NCBI GenBank assembly: GCA_023436585.1
Contig: JAEZIN010000023.1
Span: 13,368 to 77,367, forward strand
Direction: 5' to 3'
Origin: Bacillota bacterium
GTDB taxonomy: Bacteria; Bacillota; Clostridia; Christensenellales; Aristaeellaceae
DNA length: 64,000 nucleotides
The notes under the pieces are model-generated. The model saw only the letters and a list, made by a program, of their open reading frames with translations, did not search any database and had not been told where the DNA came from. The translations under genes were made by a program, and so were the position numbers. Shown piece after piece: positions 23,980-33,167 of the stretch; positions within the stretch are counted from its first letter, which is position 1, and each line of letters starts with the position of its first letter.

Positions 23980-26900
23980 ATGTCCCAGGGACCCCAGAGG
24001 CTGAGGCAGCTGGCCGGGGAAGATGAATACAACGCCGGCACCCTTTTGTATCAGCGGGGCGGCGTACGGTCCGTATCGGTAGGACCGGAATCGCTGCGTT
24101 TTTTGGTGGCCGGCACACCCCGCCGGGAAGTGGTATTGAAGGCCGACGCGCCTGCGCAGTGCTCCTGCGAAACCCACGAGCGCCTGGGAGCCTGCCGCCA
24201 TGTGGTGGCCGCCACACTGATGGCCCGGGAAACAGGCGTCTGGAAGGATATCGAAAGGCGCAGGGCCTCCCTTGGCGGGCCGCTCCTTTTAAAGGCCATG
24301 GAGGGGGCGTTGCCGGAAGCCGGCACCGTCCGCATGGAGATTACGCTTCTGCTGGAGCGGGACAGCCTGGGCCAGCCGGCTCTGCGGGTGGGCATCCGTG
24401 TCGGGGAGGACCGGCTGTATGTGGTTCGCAACCTGCCCCAGTTCCTGGACGCCATTGACAATCAGGTATCGCTGCCCTTTGGAAAGGGGTTTGTGTTTCA
24501 TCCGGAATGGATGCATTTTACCCCGCGGGAGAATGGCGTGCTGGATGTGCTTCGGGCACTTTGCCAGGCGCAAAAGGAAGTGGGCGTCACCCAGCACGGC
24601 ATGGAAGCCCGTACCATGCGGCTGCCCCCCCGCTTTGCGCTGGTGCTTTTAAACCTGTTGAAGCATCTGCCCTTCCGCCTGGCGGTGGGCGGGGTCGCGC
24701 ACCACGTGGCGCAGGTGCAGGAGAAGGAGATTCCCCTTGCGTATCAGGTGGCCGGCAGCGCCAGGAGCATCACCATCACCGCCCAATTGCCCCCGGAGTG
24801 GATGCCTCTGACGCCCGACTGCGCCTATGTGTGGCTGAGCGGGGAAGTGGTGGCGCTGAACAAGATGCAGCAAAGCGTGGCCGCCGTGCTTTTCCGCCAG
24901 GAGGACGACGGCAACGCCAATTTTGACTTTTTCGGCAAGGAAGCACCCCGCGTCATCAGCGAGCTGGTGCCCTGGCTGCAATTGACCGGTGTGGTGGAGT
25001 TGGACAGCGCGCTGCAAAGGCAGATCGTCCGCACACCCTTAATAGCCAAGGTGTACCTGGACCGGGTGGGCCAGGAGGTGGTAGCCCGCACCGTGTTCGC
25101 CTACGGTCCTCATGAGATTGACCCCTTCGCGGCCCCCGGCCAGGATGTGGCGGACAATGAGCCAAGGCTGCTTATGCGGGATGCCAGCGCAGAGCGCGCC
25201 GTGCTGGACGAGCTGGCCAACGCGGGCTTCCATGTACGCAAGGGCCGGGTATACCTAAGCGGGCAGGACGGCATTTTCCAGTTCGTGTCCGAAGGCGTAC
25301 ACCGGCTGATGGGCTTGTGCGAAATATTCGCCAGCCAGGATTTCAAGCGCATGGCGCCCCGCAGGCCCAAATTCCAGGGGAACATGCGCGTATCCGGCGG
25401 ACAGTTAATGCTGGAGTTTTCGGAGGATGGGCAGCCAAGCCAGGAGGTTTTGGCCATCTTCCAGGCGCTGCACATGCGGCGTAAATATTTCCGCTTGAAG
25501 GACGGTTCCTTCCTGGACCTTAATGCCATGGAAGAATGGCAGGAGGCCGCCGATCTTATTACGGAAAGCGCCCAGGCGGAGAATATCGATCTGGTCTCGG
25601 GCAACACGCTGTCCCTGGCCGCCTGCCGCACCGTGTACTTAAGCGCGCTGCTGGCGGAAAAGAACCTGCCCATCCGCGCAGAGGACAGCGTGCGCGAGAC
25701 TGTGGCCGCGCTGACCTCGCCGGAGGCAAAAGAGTTCCAACCCTGTCCCCTGCCCATTGGAAAGCTCCTGCGGCCTTACCAGGAGCGCGGCTTTTACTGG
25801 CTGCAATCCCTGCACAGGCTGCGCATGGGCGGCGTGTTGGCAGACGATATGGGGCTTGGCAAAACCATACAGGTCATCGCCCTGCTCTGGTGGGCCGCCA
25901 AGCAGGAAGGGCAACGACTTCCCTCCATTGTGGTCACGCCCACTTCCCTTTGCTACAACTGGCAGGCGGAGTTCAAGCGCTTCGCGCCAGGTCTCTCCAT
26001 ACTGCTTCTCGCCGGCAGCCAAGCCGCCCGGGCCGGGCAGATCGAGGAGCTGAAGGCCTCCCAAAAGGTGGATGTGGTCATCACCTCCTATCCCTTGATC
26101 CGCAGGGATATTTCACTTTTAAGCGATATCCCCTTCCGTTTTGCCATTCTGGATGAGGCCCAGCACATCAAAAACGCCGCCAGCGTGGGGGCGGTGGCCG
26201 TAAAGCAGCTGCAGGCTCAGACGCGCCTGGCGCTGACGGGCACCCCCATGGAGAACAATACCGGTGAGTTGTGGTCCATTTTTGATTTCGTACTGCCGGG
26301 CTATCTGCTCAATTACGCCAGGTTCATCCGCCAGCACGGCGACGGGCGCAACAGCGAAAGCCTGAGGCAAAAGATACGGCCATTCCTGCTTCGCAGGCTG
26401 AAAAAGGAAGTGCTAACCGAGCTGCCGGACAAGCTGGAAACAACCCTCATCGCGGAAATGACGCTGGAACAAAGCAGGGTGTACCAGGCGGCGCTTTTGC
26501 GCCTGCGCAGCCGGGTGGACGACCTTCTGCGCACCAAAGGCATCAACCGCGGCCGCACGGAGGTGCTGGCCGCCATTACGGAGCTCCGCCAAATATGCTG
26601 CCACCCGGCGCTTTGCCTTCCGGATTACTCGGGGGCCAGCGGAAAGCTGGACCTGCTGCTGGAAATATTGCCGGGGGCACTGGAAACCGGGCGGCGGATA
26701 CTGCTTTTCTCCCAGTTCACCAGCATGCTGAAAATCCTGCGCCGCTACCTGGAGGCGGAAGGCATCCAATGCCTGTACCTGGACGGGGAGACGCCTCCCG
26801 CCAGGCGGCTGGAACTGGCCGATGGCTTCAACGCGGGGGATGGCCAGGTATTCCTCATTTCCCTGAAGGCCGGGGGCACGGGGCTGAACCTGACCGGGGC

Positions 26901-27147
26901 GGATATGGTAATCCATTACGATCCCTGGTGGAACCCCGCCGCCGAGGACCAGGCCACCGACCGGGCCCACCGCATTGGGCAGACGCGCAAGGTGGAAGTG
27001 GTCCGCCTGATTACCCATTTGAGCATTGAGGAGCAGGTTGCGCGCCTGGGCAAAAAGAAGCGTGCGCTGTTTGACCAGCTCATTACCGCCGGGGAGGAAA
27101 TGCCGACCCAGCTTTCGGAGGCGGATATTCGGGCACTTTTCGCTTAA
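23980..27147 (+). CDS. SNF2-family helicase with N-terminal SWIM zinc finger
   Basis: 1055 residues. The SWIM finger is CxC-x8-CxH at about residues 60-73. A long SNF2 helicase-associated region follows, then the two RecA-like lobes: Walker A DDMGLGKT at about 622-630, DEAQ-box LDEAQH at about 724, and motif VI QATDRAHRIGQ at about 995. These bacterial Swi2/Snf2 ATPases translocate on double-stranded DNA and are thought to act on protein-DNA complexes, for example at stalled RNA polymerase or during repair. The ATG at 23980 has only GGAG 12 bases upstream, so translation may be weak. The SRAP gene follows 26 bases later, which supports a repair role. Confidence 0.93.
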   Translation: MSQGPQRLRQLAGEDEYNAGTLLYQRGGVRSVSVGPESLRFLVAGTPRREVVLKADAPAQCSCETHERLGACRHVVAATLMARETGVWKDIERRRASLGGPLLLKAMEGALPEAGTVRMEITLLLERDSLGQPALRVGIRVGEDRLYVVRNLPQFLDAIDNQVSLPFGKGFVFHPEWMHFTPRENGVLDVLRALCQAQKEVGVTQHGMEARTMRLPPRFALVLLNLLKHLPFRLAVGGVAHHVAQVQEKEIPLAYQVAGSARSITITAQLPPEWMPLTPDCAYVWLSGEVVALNKMQQSVAAVLFRQEDDGNANFDFFGKEAPRVISELVPWLQLTGVVELDSALQRQIVRTPLIAKVYLDRVGQEVVARTVFAYGPHEIDPFAAPGQDVADNEPRLLMRDASAERAVLDELANAGFHVRKGRVYLSGQDGIFQFVSEGVHRLMGLCEIFASQDFKRMAPRRPKFQGNMRVSGGQLMLEFSEDGQPSQEVLAIFQALHMRRKYFRLKDGSFLDLNAMEEWQEAADLITESAQAENIDLVSGNTLSLAACRTVYLSALLAEKNLPIRAEDSVRETVAALTSPEAKEFQPCPLPIGKLLRPYQERGFYWLQSLHRLRMGGVLADDMGLGKTIQVIALLWWAAKQEGQRLPSIVVTPTSLCYNWQAEFKRFAPGLSILLLAGSQAARAGQIEELKASQKVDVVITSYPLIRRDISLLSDIPFRFAILDEAQHIKNAASVGAVAVKQLQAQTRLALTGTPMENNTGELWSIFDFVLPGYLLNYARFIRQHGDGRNSESLRQKIRPFLLRRLKKEVLTELPDKLETTLIAEMTLEQSRVYQAALLRLRSRVDDLLRTKGINRGRTEVLAAITELRQICCHPALCLPDYSGASGKLDLLLEILPGALETGRRILLFSQFTSMLKILRRYLEAEGIQCLYLDGETPPARRLELADGFNAGDGQVFLISLKAGGTGLNLTGADMVIHYDPWWNPAAEDQATDRAHRIGQTRKVEVVRLITHLSIEEQVARLGKKKRALFDQLITAGEEMPTQLSEADIRALFA

Positions 27148-27173
27148 GACGCGGGCAAGGGGAGGGTACGAAA

Positions 27174-27767
27174 GTGTGCGGCAGATACTATCTGATGCTG
27201 GATGCAAATGACCCGGAGATGCGGGCCATTCTGGAGAAAATGAACGGGATGGAATTTGCCCAGGGGGAGATCTTCCCTGGCCAGATGGCGCCAGTGCTTG
27301 TACCCGACGGGCAGGGGAGCTGGACGCCCAGGATGATGCAGTGGGGCTTCCCTCACTGGGAGAAAAAGAGCCCCATCATCAACGCCAGGCAGGAGACGGT
27401 GGCGCTGTCGCCCTATTTCCGCCCATCTTTTGTGGCCGGGCGGTGCTTGATTCCCGCCAACTGGTTCTTTGAGTGGCGGCATACGCCGCTTGGCAAGAAG
27501 ACGAAGGATAAAATGGCCATCGGCCTTCAAAAAAGCAACATGATGTATATGGCGGGGGTGTACAAAAAGCTGGAGGACGGCCGGGAGGTGTTCACCGTGC
27601 TCACCCGCCCGGCGGATAAGCAGGTACGGCCCATCCATGACAGGATGCCTGTGATGCTGACGGAGGAGGCGGAACGCAGCGCCTACCTTTCCGGCCCGGC
27701 GGAGGCATTCGTGCTGCTGACGAATATGGGGGACCCGCCGCTTAACATCGAACTGGCCGCCAAGTAA
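27174..27767 (+). CDS. SRAP domain protein (SOS response-associated, HMCES/YedK family)
   Basis: 197 residues. Cys2 at the processed N-terminus (MCGRY) forms the thiazolidine crosslink to abasic sites in single-stranded DNA. The other active-site residues are present: Asn in INARQE, Glu in FFEW and His in IHDRMP. The protein shields abasic sites at replication forks. It starts with GTG at 27174 behind AAGGGGAGG. Its position right after a SNF2 helicase suggests a small DNA-repair unit; no LexA box was identified. Confidence 0.93.
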   Translation: MCGRYYLMLDANDPEMRAILEKMNGMEFAQGEIFPGQMAPVLVPDGQGSWTPRMMQWGFPHWEKKSPIINARQETVALSPYFRPSFVAGRCLIPANWFFEWRHTPLGKKTKDKMAIGLQKSNMMYMAGVYKKLEDGREVFTVLTRPADKQVRPIHDRMPVMLTEEAERSAYLSGPAEAFVLLTNMGDPPLNIELAAK

Positions 27768-27827
27768 TGATCCATCTCCGTATGGCATATGAAACCATTA
27801 TTCCCTCATTTTCAATAAAGGGGCCTG

Positions 27828-29105
27828 ATGCAAATGAATTGGGATTTTGTAGCCATTGCGCCTGCCGAAATATTATTGCCGGGCCCGGGGACCGATCTTT
27901 CCGCCTGGGCGGTGGTGGCCTGCGACCAGTATACCTCCCAGCCGGAATATTGGCGGGAGGCGGAAGGCTTGGTTGGGGAGAAGCCTTCCACGCTGCGCAT
28001 TACGCTGCCGGAAATCTATCTTGCGCAAAGCGCTGAACGTGTGTCCTCAATTCATCACGCCATGGCGGATTACTTGCAAAAAGGAATATTGAGGGAAGCT
28101 GTCAAAGGCGGCTTTGTGCTGACCGAACGGACAACATCAAGTGGTTCAAGGCTTGGTTTGGTTGCCGCGGCAGATTTGGAAAGCTATGATTTTGAGGCGG
28201 ATTCCAGATCCATGATCCGGGCCACGGAGGGCACCATCCTCTCCCGCATCCCCCCAAGGCTGGCGGTCCGACAAGGCGCGTCGTTGGAATGCCCGCATGT
28301 GCTTTTGCTGCTGGATGATCTTCAAAAAACCGTGGTGGAGCCTTTGTACGCAAAGCGCGAAGAGCTGAAACAGCTGTATGATTTCCCGCTGATGCTGGGC
28401 GGCGGCCATCTTCGGGGCTGGGCGGTGACGGATAAAAGCCTTTTGCAAGGCGTGTACGATGCGCTGGCGGCGCTGAAAGCAAAGCTGCCGAAGGATAATC
28501 CGCTTTTGATGGCCGTGGGGGACGGAAACCATTCCCTGGCCACCGCGAAAGCCCACTGGCTGCAGGTGAAAAAAACGCTTGCGCCAAAGGAGGCCGCAGG
28601 CCATCCCGCCAGGTTTGCGCTGGTGGAGATGGAAAACATACACGATGAGGCGCTTGACTTCCATCCCATCCACCGGGTGGTGTTCCATGCGGACGGGGAA
28701 GGGCTGCTGCGGGACTTCAAAGCGTACTGCGGCGCAAGGAATATGACCTTTTCCGATAGCGTGGCATGCCCCGGAGACCAGGCCATGGAAGTCTTGTACG
28801 GCGGCCAGTCGTACAACATATGCATCTCGAATCCCGATTCCTCGCTGGCGGTGGGCACGCTGCAAAGGTTCCTGGATGACTATATGAAGCTTCACAAGGA
28901 AGCGGAGGTAGACTATATTCACGGTGACGATACCGTTCGCGGTCTGTGCATGAAAGAGAATACGGTGGGCTTCCTGGTGCCGGGCATCGAAAAATCCGCA
29001 CTGCTGCCGGCCGTGCGGCAGGATGGGTCGCTGCCCCGCAAGACATTCTCCATGGGAGAAGCCCATGAAAAGCGGTATTATATGGAGTGCAGAAAAATAC
29101 TGTAG
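27828..29105 (+). CDS. DUF1015 family protein
   Basis: 425 residues of the DUF1015 family, widely conserved in anaerobes but with no settled function. Family blocks are present: VACDQYTSQPEYW near the N-terminus, RATEGTILSRIPPR at about 125-140, and AVGDGNHSLATAKA at about 225-240, where the GDGNH motif suggests nucleotide or phosphate binding. ATG at 27828 or 27834; AAGGGG lies upstream. It is followed 55 bases later by a flavoprotein gene in what looks like one transcript. Confidence 0.85.
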   Translation: MQMNWDFVAIAPAEILLPGPGTDLSAWAVVACDQYTSQPEYWREAEGLVGEKPSTLRITLPEIYLAQSAERVSSIHHAMADYLQKGILREAVKGGFVLTERTTSSGSRLGLVAAADLESYDFEADSRSMIRATEGTILSRIPPRLAVRQGASLECPHVLLLLDDLQKTVVEPLYAKREELKQLYDFPLMLGGGHLRGWAVTDKSLLQGVYDALAALKAKLPKDNPLLMAVGDGNHSLATAKAHWLQVKKTLAPKEAAGHPARFALVEMENIHDEALDFHPIHRVVFHADGEGLLRDFKAYCGARNMTFSDSVACPGDQAMEVLYGGQSYNICISNPDSSLAVGTLQRFLDDYMKLHKEAEVDYIHGDDTVRGLCMKENTVGFLVPGIEKSALLPAVRQDGSLPRKTFSMGEAHEKRYYMECRKIL

Positions 29106-29160
29106 CGGCAAAAAAGCGGATCAAAAAGTGCCGCTGCCGGATAAAAGGAGGTGTTGCTCC

Positions 29161-29955
29161 GTGAAAATCCTTTCCATCATGAGCAGTTACCGAACGGACG
29201 GCAACACAGGCCGGACGGCATCCCTTGTGGAAGAGCAGCTTCAAAAGGAAGCCGCGCTGCGCCATGTGGATTTGGAGATCGAGCGAATCAACCTTGGCAG
29301 GCTGGATGTCGGCATATGCAGGGGCTGCAGGCTTTGCTTTGATAAAGGCGAGGATAAGTGCCCCATGAAGGATGACCTCCTGTCCCTGCGGGACAAGATG
29401 CTGGAGGCGGAGGGATATCTGATATCCAGCCCTGTGTATGTGGAGGATGTGAACGGAATCCTGAAAAACTGGATGGACCGCATGGCCTTTACCTGCCACC
29501 GTCCCGCGCTGTACGGGAAGTGCGCGTACTTGATCACCACATCCGGCGGCGGTTCCACGGGCCACGCCCTTCGGACCATGGACGCGGCCTTTCACGCCTG
29601 GGGCTGCCGTGTGGCGGGGCGAGCAAAGTTCCGCACCGGGGCGCTGACAGACAAGGAAAGCATATTCTTGAAAAACGAAAAGGCCATCAGGCAGGCGGCA
29701 AAGGTTTTTCTGGATGATTTGATGCGTGGTGCGGACGCATACCCCGGCATGTATTCTCTGATTGCTTTTCGCGTGCAGCAGATTTGCTGGAACAAGGAAA
29801 GCTACCAGGCGCAGAACCCATTCGACTACACGTATTGGAAGGGAAAGGGCTGGCTGGGGCCCAAATGCATGTATTATTTACCTTTCAAAAAGGGCAAATG
29901 GAAGGCAGGCCCGGCCAGGCTGATAGGCAGCGGGGCCGCGAAGTTGTTTGTTTGA
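29161..29955 (+). CDS. Flavodoxin-family NADPH-dependent FMN reductase-like protein
   Basis: 264 residues with a flavodoxin-like core: N-terminal SIMSSYRTDGNTGRT (phosphate loop of FMN binding), then a cysteine-rich ICRGCRLCF...KCPMKDD segment typical of clostridial multimeric flavodoxins, then SSPVYVEDVNG and TTSGGGSTG loops. The C-terminal about 90 residues are extra and basic. It probably reduces FMN, quinones or a metal centre using NAD(P)H. It starts with GTG at 29161, eight bases after AAAGGAGG; upstream in-frame codons read into the DUF1015 gene and are not used. Confidence 0.85.
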   Translation: MKILSIMSSYRTDGNTGRTASLVEEQLQKEAALRHVDLEIERINLGRLDVGICRGCRLCFDKGEDKCPMKDDLLSLRDKMLEAEGYLISSPVYVEDVNGILKNWMDRMAFTCHRPALYGKCAYLITTSGGGSTGHALRTMDAAFHAWGCRVAGRAKFRTGALTDKESIFLKNEKAIRQAAKVFLDDLMRGADAYPGMYSLIAFRVQQICWNKESYQAQNPFDYTYWKGKGWLGPKCMYYLPFKKGKWKAGPARLIGSGAAKLFV

Positions 29956-29991
29956 TATTTGTCTCTATGCTTAATGGCTGATAGTGAAATA

Positions 29992-30030
29992 AAAAGCGTG
30001 CCTTTGTTTGTTCAGGCGCGCTTTTATTTT
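29992..30030. terminator. Bidirectional terminator between the flavoprotein and the pseudouridine synthase
   Basis: A 12-bp stem with one G-U pair (about 29992-30003 with 30014-30025) is flanked by an A-run and a TTTTATTTTT run. It works on both strands and overlaps the 3' end of the convergent gene. Confidence 0.75.
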
Positions 30031-30908
30031 TGTTCCAGCAAGTTATGTATTTCCGGCGGCAGCGGCGAAACAAGAGACAGAAGCTCTCCTGTCACGGGGT
30101 GCACGCAAGACAGATGACAGGAGTGCAGCGCGATACGGCCTGGAAGCTCATCCGATTCTTGGCCATAGAGGAAATCCCCTACGATGGGGCAGTTCAAATA
30201 CTGCATATGCACCCTGATCTGATGGGTCCGGCCCGTTTGAAGGCGCAGCCTTATAAGGCTGCGGCCATTGCCTGTCCTCAGCGTTTCGTAATGGGTGACG
30301 GATTGCTTTCCGTTGGGGTCAACGCACCGCTTCACACCATCCGGAAGGACTTTGCCGATGGGCGCATCGACGGTGCCCGATAGCGGCTCTAGAATACCTT
30401 CCGCCACCGCCATGTACTCCCGAACAAAGTTTGGCGTGTGCAGCTGGCTTTGCAGTCTTTGCTGCGCATAGGCGTTTTTCGCGATGACCATCAGACCGCT
30501 GACGCCCTTGTCCAGCCGGTTCACCGGCCGGTAGACGAAGGGGCCGGAAGGCATTAAATAGGCCGCCACGTAGTTTTCCAGCGTGTTTTCCCCCTGTCGG
30601 GAAGAGGCCTGGCTGGGCAGGGGGGCGGGCTTGTCCACGATGAGCAGGTCTTCGTCCTCATAGGCGATGGACAGCGGAGTATTCTGCGGCATCCGCCTGG
30701 ATTCGTCCCCCTCCGGAAGAAGGAGGGTCACTGTCTGCCCTGCGCGAACCCTTTGATCGGCATGGGTTGGGACGCCGTCCAGCAGCAGCCCATTTTGAAA
30801 TTTGATACGGGAAAAGAGGTGCCGGCCCAGCTTTAAGCGGGCGAACACCGCCTGCTTGAGCTGCCTGCCCTCATCTCCCGGTTCGATCATTATGGATAGC
30901 CGGCGCAT
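30024..30908 (-). CDS. RluA-family pseudouridine synthase
   Basis: 294 residues: an S4-like RNA-binding N-terminus (about 10-75) and the RluA catalytic domain. The catalytic Asp is in VNRLDKGVSGL, where the usual His is replaced by Asn (NRLD rather than HRLD). RTHQIRVHM and the RIALHS end are standard. It converts uridine to pseudouridine in rRNA or tRNA; the target base is not predictable. The ATG at 30908 follows GGAAGG; an in-frame extension to 30959 runs into the promoter. Confidence 0.9.
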   Translation of the reverse strand: MRRLSIMIEPGDEGRQLKQAVFARLKLGRHLFSRIKFQNGLLLDGVPTHADQRVRAGQTVTLLLPEGDESRRMPQNTPLSIAYEDEDLLIVDKPAPLPSQASSRQGENTLENYVAAYLMPSGPFVYRPVNRLDKGVSGLMVIAKNAYAQQRLQSQLHTPNFVREYMAVAEGILEPLSGTVDAPIGKVLPDGVKRCVDPNGKQSVTHYETLRTGNGRSLIRLRLQTGRTHQIRVHMQYLNCPIVGDFLYGQESDELPGRIALHSCHLSCVHPVTGELLSLVSPLPPEIHNLLEQK

Positions 30909-30941
30909 GGATCTTCCTTCCCTTGACAAATGATTGCACAC

Positions 30942-30950
30942 ATTATACCA
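30942..30950 (-). promoter_or_regulatory. Extended -10 promoter of the pseudouridine synthase
   Basis: Minus strand: TGGTATAAT, that is, an extended TGn plus perfect -10 (30942-30950), 34 bases before the ATG. No good -35 was found; it sits right after the terminator of the next upstream gene. Confidence 0.5.
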
Positions 30951-30957
30951 TAATATC

Positions 30958-30986
30958 AAAAAAAGCGCCCGGCATGCGCCGGACGC
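30958..30986 (-). terminator. Terminator of the NlpA-like gene
   Basis: Minus strand: 9-bp stem with one G-U pair (30965-30973 with 30978-30986) followed by TTTTTTT. Confidence 0.8.
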
Positions 30987-31003
30987 CTGAAAAGAGGGTC
31001 TGC

Positions 31004-31837
31004 TTACTCCGCGGGAGTGAAGATGGGGATGACGCCGCCCTTGAAGTTTTCGTTGTTGAGCAGGAAATCATACACCTTTTTCGTGTGCAGCACGGTTTCC
31101 AAAGCCTTGACAAAATCGGCGTCCTTGTCCGCGCTGCGGACCACCACATAATTGGTGTAGGTCTTGCCGGCATCGCTGTCGGCGGGCTCCACGAAAATGG
31201 CGTCGGTGGCGGGGCTCAGGCCGGCATCCAGGGCGAAGTTGCCATTGATGACGGCGAAGTCGGCGTCAGCCAGGGTGGCGGGCAGGGTGGAGGCATCCAC
31301 TTCCTTGATGTCCAGCTTCTTGGGGTTTTCGGCAATGTCCAGCACCGTCAGGCTGCTATCGGGGGTGGTGCCCTCGGGCAGGGTGATCAGCCCGGCTTCC
31401 GCAAGCAGGAGCAGCGCCCTTGTCTCATTGGAAGGATCGTTGGTGATGGTGATGATGGCGCCCTCCTTCAGCTCTTCCAGCGTCTTGGTCTTGCCGGGAT
31501 ACAGGGCGTAGGGCTCGTAGTGGACGCCGATGGCGGGGATAAGCTGCTCGGCTTCCGGCACGGTGACGTTGTAGGCGTTCAGGTAGGGCAGATGCTGGAA
31601 GTAGTTGGCATTCAGCTCCCCGGCAGCCAGGGCGGGATTGGGCAGGGGATATTCGGTGAACACCACGATCTCCAGCTCATAGCCCAATGCTTTCAGGTCA
31701 TCTTTGACCAGTTCCAGCACTTCGGCATGGGGGGTCGGGGTAGCGCCGATCACGATCTTGGTAAGCGTTTGGGCGGAGGCGGCGGACAGGGACAGAACAA
31801 GGATAAGGGCCAGGGCCAGGGACAGCAGCTTTTTCAT
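31004..31837 (-). CDS. NlpA/MetQ-family ABC transporter substrate-binding protein
   Basis: 277 residues. Signal peptide MKKLLSLALALIL... with a likely cleavage at ASA-Q, then the NlpA fold: IVIGATPTPHAEVL at the start, NANYFQHLPYL, and TITNDPSNETRAL. The family captures methionine or related amino acids for MetNI-type importers. Two oddities: there is no lipobox cysteine, unusual for a Gram-positive binding protein, and no permease or ATPase gene is nearby. The transcript has a structured leader of about 165 bases. The ATG at 31837 is ten bases after AAAGGAG. The ligand is inferred only at family level. Confidence 0.85.
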   Translation of the reverse strand: MKKLLSLALALILVLSLSAASAQTLTKIVIGATPTPHAEVLELVKDDLKALGYELEIVVFTEYPLPNPALAAGELNANYFQHLPYLNAYNVTVPEAEQLIPAIGVHYEPYALYPGKTKTLEELKEGAIITITNDPSNETRALLLLAEAGLITLPEGTTPDSSLTVLDIAENPKKLDIKEVDASTLPATLADADFAVINGNFALDAGLSPATDAIFVEPADSDAGKTYTNYVVVRSADKDADFVKALETVLHTKKVYDFLLNNENFKGGVIPIFTPAE

Positions 31838-31881
31838 ACTTCATACGCTCCTTTGCGCTTTTCATTCTGTTGGGAACCCAT

Positions 31882-31965
31882 TCATCCTTATAAGCCGGTA
31901 TCGGTGGGTCACATTCGCCCTCCGACGCTTAGGATGAGGGCGGAATTCCCGGCATATTGATACCG
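31882..31965 (-). ncRNA. Structured 5' leader, possible cis-regulatory RNA
   Basis: Within the minus-strand leader, GATACCG-type stem P1 pairs 31959-31965 with 31896-31902, and a nested 7-bp stem pairs 31936-31942 with 31916-31922. The loop of the inner stem (31931-31937) can pair over 7 bases with the downstream segment 31882-31888, giving a possible pseudoknot near the ribosome-binding site. It does not match the S-box, T-box, TPP or cobalamin patterns known to me. Confidence 0.4.
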
Positions 31966-32007
31966 CATGCGTTTCGCCTCAATTCCTATTAGTAAAGTAT
32001 GAAATAG

Positions 32008-32036
32008 ATCATAGCGCATATTCCCTAGTATGTCAA
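32008..32036 (-). promoter_or_regulatory. Promoter of the NlpA-like gene
   Basis: Minus strand: TTGACA (32031-32036), exactly 17 bases, TATGAT (32008-32013). Predicted start is near 32001, leaving a leader of about 165 bases. Confidence 0.75.
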
Positions 32037-32154
32037 TAGGAAATAGAAAAATTTTAATTAAGCAGCAAATCGGACGAAGTATCTTGTGAATGACTTAGGA
32101 ACAGGCGCAGTTCTTTGAAACTTTGTGTTACATACCCTCCAAGGAGGTATCCGT

Positions 32155-33060
32155 ATGGGTGGCTTCCATAAACGGCATTATGCAGGTAAACGGTGTTTTG
32201 CCGTTCTCGTCGCGGCGTTATTGATGCTCCTCCCCGCCCTGTCACTGGCCGATGCCGCATACCTGGCCGTAAAGGGCGGCACGCTGAACCTGCGGGAGAG
32301 CGCCAGCCAGACGGCCAATATATTGGGCCGGTATCCTACGGGAACATGGGTTATGATTCTGGAGGAGGGCGAAACCTTCCACAGGGTGCAGGTGGGCGGC
32401 AAAACCGGCTACATGATGAAAAGCTACCTCACCGCAGGCAATGATTCCGCCATCGCGGCGCGGTTTGTGCGCACCAATACAGGCACCGGCGTGAACCTGC
32501 GGGAGTCCCCTGCCGATGCCGGCACCGTGATGACGGGGGTGGCCGAAGGGACCAAGGTGGATGTGCTGGTGAAGGGTGTCGGCTGGTACAAGGTGCGCGT
32601 GAACAGCCTCACTGGATACATCGCCTCTAAATATCTGGCTACCGAGGCCGGCGGAACGTTCGAATATGCCGTGGTGAACAACCCCAAGTATACGCAGGTA
32701 CTGAATTTGCGGGAAACGGCATCCACCTCGGCTGTCATACTGGGCAAGTACAAGAACTACACGCCTGTATCCGTATTGCAGCGGGGCGATGCCTGGTGCA
32801 AGGTACAGGTGGGCGATAAAACGGGTTATATGATGACATCGTACCTTAAAATGACCGCTGCGCCGTTTGCCGCAACGGTGAATAACCCCAACGGGGGTAG
32901 CGTTGTGAACTTCCGCTCGGCGCCAAGCTGGAACGCGTCTATCCTCAGCAAGATTCCGGTGGGCACCGGGGTCACGGTGCTGGACAAGGGAACGGACTGG
33001 ACGCTGGTGAGTGTGAGCGGTTCTACGGGATATGTGAGTACATGGTTTTTGGCATATTGA
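32155..33060 (+). CDS. Secreted protein with four bacterial SH3 domains
   Basis: 301 residues: signal peptide (basic start, Leu/Ala core, cleavage near LADA) and four SH3b repeats of about 60 residues, each with the NLRESAS/NFRSAPS start, a GT or Y-x-P turn and a GKTGYM-type end. No catalytic domain is present, so it probably binds peptidoglycan or wall polymers as a stand-alone adaptor. The ATG at 32155 has AAGGAGG seven bases upstream; an earlier ATG at 32125 precedes that site. No clear promoter was identified. It lies next to a giant surface protein that carries similar SH3 domains. Confidence 0.88.
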   Translation: MGGFHKRHYAGKRCFAVLVAALLMLLPALSLADAAYLAVKGGTLNLRESASQTANILGRYPTGTWVMILEEGETFHRVQVGGKTGYMMKSYLTAGNDSAIAARFVRTNTGTGVNLRESPADAGTVMTGVAEGTKVDVLVKGVGWYKVRVNSLTGYIASKYLATEAGGTFEYAVVNNPKYTQVLNLRETASTSAVILGKYKNYTPVSVLQRGDAWCKVQVGDKTGYMMTSYLKMTAAPFAATVNNPNGGSVVNFRSAPSWNASILSKIPVGTGVTVLDKGTDWTLVSVSGSTGYVSTWFLAY

Positions 33061-33116
33061 AGAATGCCTGATAGTATTGTTTGAAAGACATTTTGCATAC
33101 GGCAATGGGAAGGGGA

Positions 33117-33152
33117 TCGCGTCTGCGGACGCGACAAAGGGCTTTCCGATCG
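33117..33152. repeat. Short hairpin repeat, copy 2
   Basis: Matches 20501-20535 over about 35 bases. The stem reads CGCGTC/GACGCG here against CGCGCC/GGCGCG there, a compensatory change. Confidence 0.6.
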
Positions 33153-33167
33153 GTCCGGCTTGCTCAA

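Noticed and set aside
31882..31965. SAM (S-box) riboswitch or T-box before the NlpA-like gene
   Set aside because: The conserved core sequences of these RNAs are missing; only a generic structured leader is supported.
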